Assembly (NCBI GenBank): GCA_963773735.1 | Contig: CAVZCK010000004.1 | Location: 1-64,000, forward strand | DNA from: CAVZCK01 sp963773735 | GTDB taxonomy: Bacteria; Pseudomonadota; Alphaproteobacteria; Rhizobiales; Rhodomicrobiaceae | DNA length: 64,000 bases | Direction of reading: 5' to 3' | In this document: in pieces, positions 1 to 7,448 of the stretch | How the letters are laid out: each line of letters opens with the position of its first letter | How positions within the stretch are numbered: position 1 is the first letter of the stretch | The notes under the pieces: generated by a model | What the model saw: the letters and a program-made list of their open reading frames with translations, nothing else | Told to the model about the DNA's origin: nothing | Database searches by the model: none | Translations under genes and position numbers: made by a program

Positions 1-573
1 GAATTTCTGGAGACATTTTCCCCTGACAGCCCCTGCTGCCTGGTGCTTGAGATGCGCATGCCAAAACTCAGCGGTTTGGAGCTGCTGACGCGTCTGAAGC
101 AGCATGGGTCGCGCGTACCAGCCATCATCGCCACGGCCTACGCGGAAGTGACCAGTGCCGTCCGGGCGATGAAGCTTGGCGCGGTGGAGTTCCTGGAAAA
201 GCCGGTCAACGAAGAGCTGCTGCTGGAATATGTCCAGTACTGGATTGGCGTCAATCTCGCCGAACTGGACGAGATCAGGAAGCGCGCCGAGATGGAGGAG
301 AAGCTTGCAAAACTCTCGCCCAGGGAGCGGGACGTCCTGCAGGGCGTGCTGAATGGCCTGTCCAACAAGGAAATGGCTCGCGAGTTAGGCGTAAGTCCAA
401 AGGCGATCGAGCTTTATCGCGGCAAGCTGATGATGAAAATGGCCGCCCCATCGCTGGCCGCGCTTGTTCGCGAGACGTTGTGCAGCTCGGTGAGCAAGAC
501 GTGCCCATGCCGCGGTCGATATGAACTGCCGTCGGATCGACACGTTTCGGCATGGATAGGAAAACCAGCGTGA
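1..573 (+). CDS. FixJ/NarL-type response regulator, 3' part (5' end outside window)
   Basis: The gene enters the window already open and ends at a TGA at 571-573. The visible part starts in the receiver domain just before the phosphorylation site and keeps the conserved C-terminal lysine (EKP, about 195-203). A LuxR-type helix-turn-helix follows at about 310-470, with the motif LSPRERDVL and the recognition segment NKEMARELGVS. This is the FixJ-like architecture. The residue at the phosphoacceptor position is Glu (codon 49-51, context LVLEMRMP) where the family has Asp, so the protein may be constitutively active or respond to something other than phosphorylation. It lies directly upstream of gvpA on the same strand; gas vesicle clusters in other proteobacteria also carry response regulators, so a role in vesicle control is inferred. 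Confidence 0.85.
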   Translation, partial: EFLETFSPDSPCCLVLEMRMPKLSGLELLTRLKQHGSRVPAIIATAYAEVTSAVRAMKLGAVEFLEKPVNEELLLEYVQYWIGVNLAELDEIRKRAEMEEKLAKLSPRERDVLQGVLNGLSNKEMARELGVSPKAIELYRGKLMMKMAAPSLAALVRETLCSSVSKTCPCRGRYELPSDRHVSAWIGKPA

Positions 574-802
574 CGCTGACCATGCGTGCAACAATATTCG
601 CGATACCTACGCGTATATGAATAAAAATCTACAATAACACCATATTAAACCATATTACCGTCAATTATTTATATTATAAAAATGCTTACACTAGGGGTTT
701 CCATATAATCTAGATATGACTGTACTATATTTGTGAAAACGAATATGTGTATCATACTTCACACGTAGGGTACATAAATAGCCAATGTATAAGGAGAGCT
801 TT
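574..802 (+). promoter_or_regulatory. AT-rich leader and probable promoter region of gvpA
   Basis: This gap is strikingly AT-rich, particularly from about 610 to 790, in an otherwise GC-rich window. A perfect TATAAT lies at 704-709, but I cannot see a good -35 hexamer at the right distance. The ribosome binding site AAGGAG is at 791-796, six bases before the gvpA ATG. Such a region is a likely target for the upstream regulator or for a nucleoid protein. The exact transcription start cannot be read from the sequence. Confidence 0.55.
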
Positions 803-1015
803 ATGGCTGTTGAAAAAACTATGGCCTCGGCCAGCCTCGCCGAGGTCGTCGATCGGATTCTCGACAAGGGCATCGTGATTGACGCTTGGGTCCGTGTTTC
901 CCTCGTCGGCATTGAGCTGCTCGCCATCGAAGCGCGCATCGTGGTCGCCGGCGTCGACACCTATCTGAAATATGCTGAGGCGGTGGGTCTGACGGTCCAG
1001 GCTCAACAGGCCTGA
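803..1015 (+). CDS. gvpA: Gas vesicle major structural protein GvpA
   Basis: GvpA is the small amphipathic protein that polymerises into the ribs of the gas vesicle shell. The 70-residue product matches the family closely, with the hallmark segments LAEVVDRILDKGIVIDAW, VRVSLVGIELLAIEAR and TYLKYAEAVGLT. An ATG at 785 is also in frame, but the AAGGAG at 791-796 places the start at 803. The gene is intact and is the first of the cluster, behind the AT-rich promoter region, as expected for the most highly expressed gene. A J/S-type paralogue lies at 7149 and another at 11508. Confidence 0.97.
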   Translation: MAVEKTMASASLAEVVDRILDKGIVIDAWVRVSLVGIELLAIEARIVVAGVDTYLKYAEAVGLTVQAQQA

Positions 1016-1097
1016 CTGTCTGCGGAGTAAGGCGGGTCCTGTCGCCACAGTGGGCCCGCCTTGCCGCTTCCAAAATGCGTCAGGGAAGGGATTGCAA

Positions 1098-1823
1098 ATG
1101 CCTACACGGCAGAGATCCGCCGTTCCTCGCACTCCAGCAGGACGCGGCGCAAAAATGTCCACCCGTTCAGCCGTCGATGAAATCCGGCACTCCACGGACG
1201 AGGTCCTAAATGCCTTTTTGAAGGCGAGGCAGCACCAAGCGCGGAATCATCGCAAAGAATTGCGCGCTGGCGACATCGCCCGCAGGAACGCCATACAGAC
1301 GATGATGGAAGCTTTCCGTCAGACGCGCGAGGAAACGTCGCGGCGCTATATGAAGGCGCTGCACCAATCCGTGATGGAGGCAAAACAGGACGTTGATGCC
1401 AATCTGAGACAGATAGCCTCGAAACGTCGAAAATTCGCCGCGGCCCAGGCGCGGTTTCTTGCCAAGACGCATGAATGCGATGCCCGCACCCGGAACGAGG
1501 TCATGCAGGATCTCGCTGCCGCGCGCGAACATGCGACCCACGACGTTCAGGATGATCTAAAGCGCTTTGCTAAAGCTCTGCACAGCAACGTCGATAGGTT
1601 TCGCCGAAATCTACGCGAAGAGCTGGGCACAGACCAAAAGCAGCCGCGCAAAAATTTGGCGAGCAAATCCGCTGCGTCGACCGCAAGAAAGGCGGCAGGC
1701 AGCTCAGGGTCTGCACGAGGCGCGAAGCCCGCTGCAACGGCAAAGGGCAAAGCTGCACCCGCCGCCAAGGCATCGGCAAAGTCCGCCAAGGCCAAATTGC
1801 GTGCGGTCAAGACTGGAAAATAG
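1098..1823 (+). CDS. GvpC-like helical protein with a Lys/Ala-rich tail
   Basis: The predicted protein has 241 residues. Roughly residues 20-180 are almost entirely charged and helical, with recurring segments such as FLKARQ, MEAFRQTRE and ARFLAKTHE. The last 60 or so residues are a basic Lys/Ala/Ser tail like that of histone H1. Position right after gvpA and the helical repeat character point to GvpC, the protein that clamps and stiffens the outer shell, but the repeats are too diverged for me to be certain. Start chosen at 1098 because AGGGAAGG lies about eight bases upstream; an in-frame ATG at 1050 lacks such a site. The basic tail is unusual for GvpC and might bind nucleic acid or acidic surfaces. 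Confidence 0.6.
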   Translation: MPTRQRSAVPRTPAGRGAKMSTRSAVDEIRHSTDEVLNAFLKARQHQARNHRKELRAGDIARRNAIQTMMEAFRQTREETSRRYMKALHQSVMEAKQDVDANLRQIASKRRKFAAAQARFLAKTHECDARTRNEVMQDLAAAREHATHDVQDDLKRFAKALHSNVDRFRRNLREELGTDQKQPRKNLASKSAASTARKAAGSSGSARGAKPAATAKGKAAPAAKASAKSAKAKLRAVKTGK

Positions 1824-2067
1824 AAGGCCGGAGACAGCGCTACAGGTGGACATCACCGGCAAATTCCGAATCCGAGGCAGCGGTTGCTGCCCGGCAAGGA
1901 GCCGCACATGCCCTTCAAACGCGGCAACACGGCCGAGACTTGCGAAGTCAACCCCGCAAGCCCGGCCGATCGAGGCGATGATGCTGAAATAAAACCTATC
2001 CAGAGGACATTGCGGGGCGTCAGCACGTCAGGCAAAGCCACGGTGGCGATTAACAAGGGTAATAATA
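1824..2067 (+). other. Spacer between the gvpC-like gene and gvpN
   Basis: No recognisable gene. A short reading frame begins at 1908 behind a good AAGGAG (about 1897-1902), but it runs 62 bases into gvpN, ends at 2129 and its product resembles nothing I know. It could be a leader peptide or chance. Confidence 0.4.
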
Positions 2068-3129
2068 ATGATGAAAGACTTCGACTCCGGCGGCGATGTC
2101 GCCACTACGCTTTCCTTGCGTGCCCGTGAAGACTATGTGGATACACCCGCGGTGCACGCCCTGAGCAAGCGCGCACGCTCCTATCTTGATGCCGGCTTCC
2201 CATTGCACCTGCGCGGACCGGCCGGATGCGGAAAGACCACGCTTGCCTTCCGGCTCGCGGCCGAACGCGGCCGCCCGGCGATGCTTCTGGTGGGCGACGA
2301 AGCCCTGACCACCAGCGACCTGATCGGCAAGCAGACGCGCTTTCAGCATCGCAAGGTCGTCGACCGCTTCATCCACTCCGTCCTCAAATACGAAGAAAAT
2401 ATCGAGCAGCATTGGACGGACGCCAAGCTTACCGTGGCTTGCCGCGAAGGCTTCACGCTGATCTATGACGAATTCACCCGTTCGCGCCCCGAGGCCAACA
2501 ACGTCCTGCTCGGCGTGCTGGAAGAGCGGCTTCTGGCACTTCCTGTCGATAACGGCGCCGGCGAATATTTGCGCGTGCATCCCGATTTCCGCATCATTTT
2601 CACCAGCAATCCGAGGGAATATGCGGGTGTGCACGGTTCCCAGGACGCGCTGAACGATCGCGTGATCACCATGGATGTCGACTATGTCGACGAAGCCACC
2701 GAGATTGCAATCGCTTCATCGCGCGCGAAACTCTCTTCCGATCTTACCGTGCCGATCGTCCGGCTTGTGCGCGCCTATCGGGCTTCGGGTGAATATGAGC
2801 AGAGCCCGACGCCGCGCGCCACCATCGTGATCGCCAGAATGGTCGCCCTGCACAAACTGAGGCCTTCGGCTGACAACAAGGACTTCGTCCAGCTCTGCTT
2901 CGATGTGCTCGAAGGCAAGTGCATGCGCGATGGCCACGCCTCGGGGCAGGCACCCGAGCATCGGCAGACCTTGCTGACCCTCATCAATGAACATTGCCGA
3001 GTGCCCCGTCCAGCCAGCGGCAAGGTGCGCGTTCCCGGGGGCAAGGCCGTGCCGCTTCAAGCCAACGCCAAGGCGCGGGCCAACGGCGCCAAGACGGCTT
3101 GCGTCCATGTTGGCAGTTTGAACTCTTAA
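2068..3129 (+). CDS. gvpN: Gas vesicle AAA+ ATPase GvpN (MoxR type)
   Basis: GvpN is an AAA+ ATPase needed to enlarge nascent vesicles into full cylinders. The 353-residue product has the Walker A GPAGCGKT at residues 50-57 and Walker B LIYDEF at about 131-136. A sensor-like TSNP follows in the segment IIFTSNPREYAGV. The family length is about 300-350, so this copy is slightly long; the extra C-terminal 50 residues are basic and low in complexity. Two ATGs stand in tandem at 2068 and 2071. The gene is intact and followed after ten bases by the next gvp gene. Confidence 0.95.
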   Translation: MMKDFDSGGDVATTLSLRAREDYVDTPAVHALSKRARSYLDAGFPLHLRGPAGCGKTTLAFRLAAERGRPAMLLVGDEALTTSDLIGKQTRFQHRKVVDRFIHSVLKYEENIEQHWTDAKLTVACREGFTLIYDEFTRSRPEANNVLLGVLEERLLALPVDNGAGEYLRVHPDFRIIFTSNPREYAGVHGSQDALNDRVITMDVDYVDEATEIAIASSRAKLSSDLTVPIVRLVRAYRASGEYEQSPTPRATIVIARMVALHKLRPSADNKDFVQLCFDVLEGKCMRDGHASGQAPEHRQTLLTLINEHCRVPRPASGKVRVPGGKAVPLQANAKARANGAKTACVHVGSLNS

Positions 3130-3139
3130 GGGGCACGAA

Positions 3140-3466
3140 GTGGCGAAAAATCATACCAGAGGCGTGAACGACATTCCGAGCCGGATGAGCCTCTCGCGCG
3201 GCAACAGTGGCCGGTCGCGGAGTGCAACACTTCTCGCGCGCTTAGAGCAGCAGAAGTCGCTGCTCGAAAAGCAGCTGCACGTCTGGGCGAAGCAGAAGGC
3301 GGTTACGGAGGAGCGTCTGCGCACCATCGGCGCGCAGATCCGGGCCGTACAGAATGCGCTGAAGGTGCCCCGGTCCGCCCCCGCGGCCGTCACCCGGCGA
3401 TCGGCCGGCCGGAGCGAGATTGCGACCGCTCCGAAGCGTGCTCATACGCTGGATTTCACCTTCTAA
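3140..3466 (+). CDS. gvpV: Small coiled-coil gas vesicle protein, GvpV-like
   Basis: This 108-residue product begins at a GTG behind AAGGGG. Its middle is a coiled coil (about residues 28-72, including LEQQKSLLEKQLHVWAKQ), and the ends are basic and probably disordered. In several proteobacterial and cyanobacterial gas vesicle clusters a small protein of this shape, GvpV, sits directly after gvpN, and the assignment rests on that position and on the coiled coil. Its role is unknown; a scaffold or adaptor is possible. Confidence 0.55.
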   Translation: MAKNHTRGVNDIPSRMSLSRGNSGRSRSATLLARLEQQKSLLEKQLHVWAKQKAVTEERLRTIGAQIRAVQNALKVPRSAPAAVTRRSAGRSEIATAPKRAHTLDFTF

Positions 3467-3483
3467 TTCGAAAGGAAGCAGCC

Positions 3484-4125
3484 ATGGCCGTCGGAAAGAA
3501 ACGGGCAGCGCCGAAACGTCCTTCGGCGCCAAAGCATTCCGCTGGAGCGGCTGGCGGTGGGTTCGCAGGCGCGAGGCCGAAGAACGTCTCGACAGACCCC
3601 AGAATTTCCGTTGGCGGTAATTTCCGCGCGGGTTCGGCCGGCACGCCGTTCGGGCTCGACAACCTGTTCTCCTGGCTTGGCGGCGTGGTCGAGAAGTTGA
3701 ACGACGTCGCCGACAAAGCCGAGAAGGGCGCGTTCGACAGGCAGGGCGAATTCAAAGTGGAGGGCCTTGGTGAAAAGGGGCGCGGCATCTACGGCGTAAG
3801 CGTCAAGATGGGGCTTGGCGGCGAGCCGGCGGTCCAGACTTTCGGTAATATCCGGCCCACGAAGAAGGGGCCGGAAGTCTCCGATGTCCGCGAACCACTC
3901 GTCGATATCTTCGACGAGGGCAAGGACGTTCTGGTGGTCGCCGAGATGCCCGGCGTCGCGGAGACGGATATCACGGTGAAGGCTTCCGGCAGTTCACTGA
4001 AGATCAACACCAAGGGCGAGTTCCATTACGCCAAGGAGGTCGACCTGCCCGCGAACGTCAAGCCGAAGCCGCTGCGCAAGACATATCGGAATGGCCTCCT
4101 GGAGCTGCGCTTCGCCAAGGCCTGA
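3484..4125 (+). CDS. gvpH: Gas vesicle protein GvpH (Hsp20/alpha-crystallin-like)
   Basis: GvpH is a small heat-shock-like protein of the gas vesicle system. The 213-residue product has a basic, Ala/Gly/Pro-rich N-terminus, a middle region with FGLDNLFSWLGGVVEKL, and a C-terminal Hsp20-type domain at about residues 135-213. That domain carries EPLVDIFDEGKDVLVVAEMP, KINTKGEFHYAKEVDLP and a closing NGLLELRF. A holdase role for aggregation-prone Gvp proteins is inferred from the fold. The gene starts 17 bases after the GvpV-like gene with GAAAGGAAG as its ribosome binding site, and is intact. Confidence 0.9.
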   Translation: MAVGKKRAAPKRPSAPKHSAGAAGGGFAGARPKNVSTDPRISVGGNFRAGSAGTPFGLDNLFSWLGGVVEKLNDVADKAEKGAFDRQGEFKVEGLGEKGRGIYGVSVKMGLGGEPAVQTFGNIRPTKKGPEVSDVREPLVDIFDEGKDVLVVAEMPGVAETDITVKASGSSLKINTKGEFHYAKEVDLPANVKPKPLRKTYRNGLLELRFAKA

Positions 4126-4155
4126 GCGCGCTGGAGCGCGGGGGGAGGATACGTT

Positions 4156-5203
4156 ATGGCCGGAGCGGCCGCCCACATATCGCGGCATCCGCTCGACGGC
4201 GGCGGCGAGTTGATCGTCTATCGCGGACGAAGAAGGCGGCGTCGATCGTCTGGTCGCGGCGGAGCAACGCGTCGCGCGCGGTTTTGCCGCCCATTGCGGA
4301 TGGCCGCACCGGCGCGTCAACCTGTTCGTGTTCGAGACTCTGCAGCCGCTGATCGAGCGGCTGCAGCGCGCCTCTCGAACGCTTGGCGAGGGCGAGGACG
4401 CTGCTGCAGCCTCGGTCCATAGCCTCCACGACAAGCCGATGGTTCATCTCTACAACCTCGCCGATCTCAGCGAATGCAGCATCTTCGTCAACCGTACGCT
4501 GATGATCCGCCTTGGCATGTGGGATGACTGCCGGGTTATCGAAGGGCTGCTGGCGCATGAACATGCCCATCCCCTCGCGGAGAATGCCACAACGCGGGCC
4601 GCTCGCAGGATGAAGGTCACAATTGAGGAAGCTCCATCCGAAGACCGGACCGCGCGTCTCCCAGGCGGAGAGCCGGTCGTGCAGGCGCTCCAGCACCTGG
4701 CGCATGAGCTTTGTCTGCACGCGCCGCATGAGGTGTTCGCCAATGAGTTGACGGTGCGCGCGGGTTTTGGCGGCGCGCTTCTCGCGCTGAATCGCGTCAG
4801 CCTCACCGAGGGGCGCGCCGGACTTGCAGCGCGTGCGGCCCTGGCCGCGCACATGCAGGGCGAAGTCGCACATGGCCGCCTGAGCGAAAACGGCGCGGCC
4901 TTGCTTCTGCTTCTGGCCTCGTTTGAAGCGCATCTGCGTGTGGCGCTGGAGACCGCTGCTTTCGCCCGCGCGGGACACCTCGATGACGCGCAGGACCTTG
5001 AGGCGTTGCTGTGGCGGGAAGCGCTCGGCGATGTCGAGCCCGAGGTCGGCAGCATCTACCGTCAGCTTTACATCAGCTATCTGGCGCTACAACCGGACAT
5101 GAGCGATTCCTTGGTCCGCGAATGGGCCGCGGCAGCGTTTGCGCCGATCATAAACGCAATCGCACGCTACGGCGCCCATTTTGGCGCGTCATTCCATTTT
5201 TGA
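4156..5203 (+). CDS. Uncharacterised gas vesicle cluster protein with an HExxH zinc-peptidase motif (one frameshift)
   Basis: The start at 4156 has a strong GGGGGAGG eight bases upstream. One extra base near 4225 breaks the frame; correcting it joins 23 N-terminal codons to a long frame ending at 5203, about 348 residues in all. I do not recognise the family. The corrected protein contains HEHAH at 4556-4570 (about residues 134-138), which fits the zinc-binding HExxH of metallopeptidases. A second segment, HEVFANE, has a Glu about 59 residues later (near residue 197), the spacing of the third ligand in gluzincins. No signal peptide or membrane segment is evident, so it should be cytoplasmic. 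It lies between gvpH and gvpF/L in the operon, which makes a role in vesicle assembly, maturation or turnover likely. Function is inferred from motif and place only. Confidence 0.6.
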
Positions 5204-5206
5204 GAG

Positions 5207-6003
5207 ATGAAGGCAATGGAACTGAAATGCGCCGACCTCGCGACCGAGGATCAGGCCACCGCCCGGCGATATCTATACTGCATTATCCACGCTGACGAGC
5301 CGCTGAGCTTTGCCGCGCCGGGCGTAGCGGGAACGGAGCATCCGGTTCACACGATCAATCATCGCGGTATCGCGGCGGTGGTCAGCGCGATCGCCCGCAA
5401 CAGGCTATGAGAGCACCAAGCGCAATATGACGGCGCATATGAAAGTGCTGGAAGAGGTGATGCGTTCACACGCTATCCTGCCCATCCGCTTCAACAGCGT
5501 GTCGCCGAATGCCGAAGCGGTACGGGATCAGGTTCTTGCGCCGGGTATAGATACCCTGACGGAGCGGCTCGCGAAGATCGATGGCCATATCGAGATGGGC
5601 ATCAAGGCGTTCTGGCGTGAAGAGGTTCTGTATAACGAGATCGTCGCCGCGAACGACGATATCCGCCGTCTGCGCGACCGCATCGCCGGCCGTCCGCCTG
5701 AGGCGACCTATCGTGAACGCCTGCGGCTCGGGGAGATGGTCGAGAAGGCGCTCGATCGCCAAGCGCGCGCGGGAAAGCGATGCAATGCTCGCGCAGCTCT
5801 GTCCCTTTGCCGAGGATGTCGTGGTGCGCGACCCGATCACCGAGCGCATGGCGCTCAATGCCGCGCTCCTGCTCAAGGCCTCAGATCAGGCGAAGCTCGA
5901 ACAAAGCCTCAACGCGCTCGACGTCGAACAGAGCGGACGCATGACCTTCAAATGCGTGGGGCCGGTGCCGCCTTATAATTTCGTCGAAATCACCCTGGGC
6001 TGA
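5207..6003 (+). CDS. gvpF: GvpL/GvpF family gas vesicle protein, copy 1 (two frameshifts)
   Basis: GvpF and GvpL are accessory proteins that bind GvpA before assembly and nucleate the vesicle. Reading across three frames gives a full family member: start RYLYCIIHADEP, then YESTKRNMTAHMKVLEEV and the family hallmark LPIRFNSVSPN, and the C-terminal end CVGPVPPYNFVEI. Single extra bases at about 5401-5405 and in the GC run near 5765-5772 split it. Similar one-base insertions occur in essential genes of this window, so sequence error is the likelier cause than decay. F and L members cannot be told apart reliably by eye. Confidence 0.85.
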
Positions 6004-6087
6004 CGAAGATTAAAGTCAGATTAACATAGATAAGTCTATTGTCTCAGCTTTCGAAATGGCAAGTAAACCGAGTTGCGATAGGTATTG

Positions 6088-6330
6088 ATGATGATAGGCA
6101 GGCTCCTCTCATTTCCCGTGACCGGACCAATCAGCCTGACCTTGTGGCTGGCGCGCACCATCGCCGAACGGGCGGAGGCGGAACTTTACGATGAAGGCAA
6201 GATCCGGCGGGAGATTGCCGAGCTGGAAATGCGCTCCGACCTCGGCGAAATCACCGAAGACGATTACGAGAGTCGCGAAGAAAACCTAATGGCGCGGCTG
6301 CGTGAGAGCCGCAAAAGAGCAAGGACGTAA
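6088..6330 (+). CDS. gvpG: Gas vesicle protein GvpG
   Basis: GvpG is a small helical protein required for vesicle formation and probably part of the assembly complex. The 80-residue product shows the family pattern: a hydrophobic start with LLSFPVTGPISLTLWLAR, then a charged helical region ending in DLGEITEDDYESREENLM. ATGs at 6088 and 6091 are both possible; AGG at 6080-6082 serves either. The 84-base AT-richer gap before it (6004-6087) could hold an internal promoter. gvpO follows three bases after the stop. Confidence 0.93.
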   Translation: MMIGRLLSFPVTGPISLTLWLARTIAERAEAELYDEGKIRREIAELEMRSDLGEITEDDYESREENLMARLRESRKRART

Positions 6331-6333
6331 ATC

Positions 6334-6786
6334 ATGGCCAAGATCGCCCGGACACCGAAACAGCGCCTCGAGGAACAGAAGCTGGGTGCGCGGGAGGCGC
6401 TGGCAGGCTTACCGAATGCCGACAAGCTGCTGGCCTTCGCCGAAGGCGTCGCCCTGCCCGCGCCAGGCGAGATCGTCCCCGATGACAAGCCGGTGAAGCC
6501 GCGCCCCGCGCCGGCGGCCGGCCACGCCTTTTCAGCAGCCGATGCGGCGGGCGAAGCAGGCCGGCAGATCGAGGCGCTGGTCCGCATGAAGGTCGACAGC
6601 GTTTCGGCGGTGAACCGCTCGGAAGCCGGCTGGGAGGTCGTCGTCGACGTGATCGAGCTGGCGCGCATCCCGCCTTCGACGGATATGATCGCGGCGTATC
6701 ACGTTACCCTCGACGCAGAAGGAACCCTGCAAAGCTACAGTCGCGGCACCCGGTATACGCGTGGTCAGACCGGCGAGGGCCTATGA
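6334..6786 (+). CDS. gvpO: Gas vesicle protein GvpO family
   Basis: The 150-residue product has a disordered charged N-terminus and a C-terminal GvpO domain at about residues 80-145, recognisable by VSAVNRSEAGWEVVVDVIEL, RIPPSTDMIAAYHVTLD and a closing Tyr/Arg segment YSRGTRYTRG. GvpO is essential for gas vesicles in haloarchaea; bacterial versions are usually found in the same operon. The start three bases after gvpG and the four-base ATGA overlap with the next gene show co-translation. Confidence 0.88.
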   Translation: MAKIARTPKQRLEEQKLGAREALAGLPNADKLLAFAEGVALPAPGEIVPDDKPVKPRPAPAAGHAFSAADAAGEAGRQIEALVRMKVDSVSAVNRSEAGWEVVVDVIELARIPPSTDMIAAYHVTLDAEGTLQSYSRGTRYTRGQTGEGL

Positions 6787-7106
6787 GGCCTCGAGCTACA
6801 CGTCCGAGCTCCATGCCTCCTGCGCAGGGCCATGCGCAACTGAATTGCCCCATCGGGCTGTTCGAGCGCATCGAGCCGGAAATCCAAACCATCGCCGCCC
6901 GGATGAATCAGGCGCCGGCGCCTGGCGAAAAGGCTGAATATGCGCGCGGCCTGCTCGCCAAGGTGGAGCGGCTTCTCGAATGCGAAAGCTTCGACGACGG
7001 CAACATGAATTGCCGCATGTGCCGCGATGTCTCCAACCTTCGGCGCCAGACCGCGACGCTGATCCTCAAGATGGCTGCCACCACCGGCAAACGCGGCGCA
7101 AAATAA
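6783..7106 (+). CDS. Small cysteine-containing protein of the gas vesicle cluster
   Basis: The 107-residue product overlaps gvpO by ATGA, so it is surely translated with it. It has an early Cys (LNCPIG) and a C-x9-C-x2-C cluster in ECESFDDGNMNCRMCRDVS, followed by a helix LRRQTATLILKM. These four cysteines could bind a metal or form a redox site. I do not recognise the family; some proteobacterial gvp clusters contain small proteins of unknown role at this place (named X, Y or Z). Function unknown. Confidence 0.6.
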   Translation: MRPRATRPSSMPPAQGHAQLNCPIGLFERIEPEIQTIAARMNQAPAPGEKAEYARGLLAKVERLLECESFDDGNMNCRMCRDVSNLRRQTATLILKMAATTGKRGAK

Positions 7107-7148
7107 ACCGCGAAGGCGTGCGCCAAAGATAACAAGAGAGAACAAGCC

Positions 7149-7448
7149 ATGGGTACGCATATGCAGCAGTCGCTCCAGGCAACGAACCTTGCCGACATCC
7201 TGGAGCGGGTTCTCGATAAGGGGATCGTCATTGCCGGCGACATCACCATCTCGCTCGTCGACATCGAGCTGCTGAGCATCAAGCTGCGCCTGTTGATTGC
7301 CTCGGTCGACAAGGCCAAGGAGCTCGGTATCAACTGGTGGGAGGCCGACCCGATGCTCTCCACCCGCGCCCGCGCATTGGAAGATGAAAACCGCGTTCTC
7401 CTCGAAAGATTGGGACATCTCGAAGAACGTCTTGGGATCGTAGCGTGA
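7149..7448 (+). CDS. gvpJ: Gas vesicle minor structural protein GvpJ (GvpA/J/S family)
   Basis: This 99-residue GvpA paralogue has the family core LADILERVLDKGIVIAGD, ISLVDIELLSIKLRLL and the J-type end DKAKELGINWWEADP, followed by a short coiled coil. GvpJ is thought to take part in forming the conical ends or the initiation complex. Start at 7149 follows AAGAGAG and is the only good one. It overlaps the ATPase gene by GTGA at 7445-7448. Confidence 0.93.
   Translation: MGTHMQQSLQATNLADILERVLDKGIVIAGDITISLVDIELLSIKLRLLIASVDKAKELGINWWEADPMLSTRARALEDENRVLLERLGHLEERLGIVA

Noticed and set aside
1908..2129. Short frame with a good ribosome binding site between the gvpC-like gene and gvpN
   Set aside because: It overlaps gvpN by 62 bases in another frame and its product resembles no known Gvp protein; reported only as part of the spacer.
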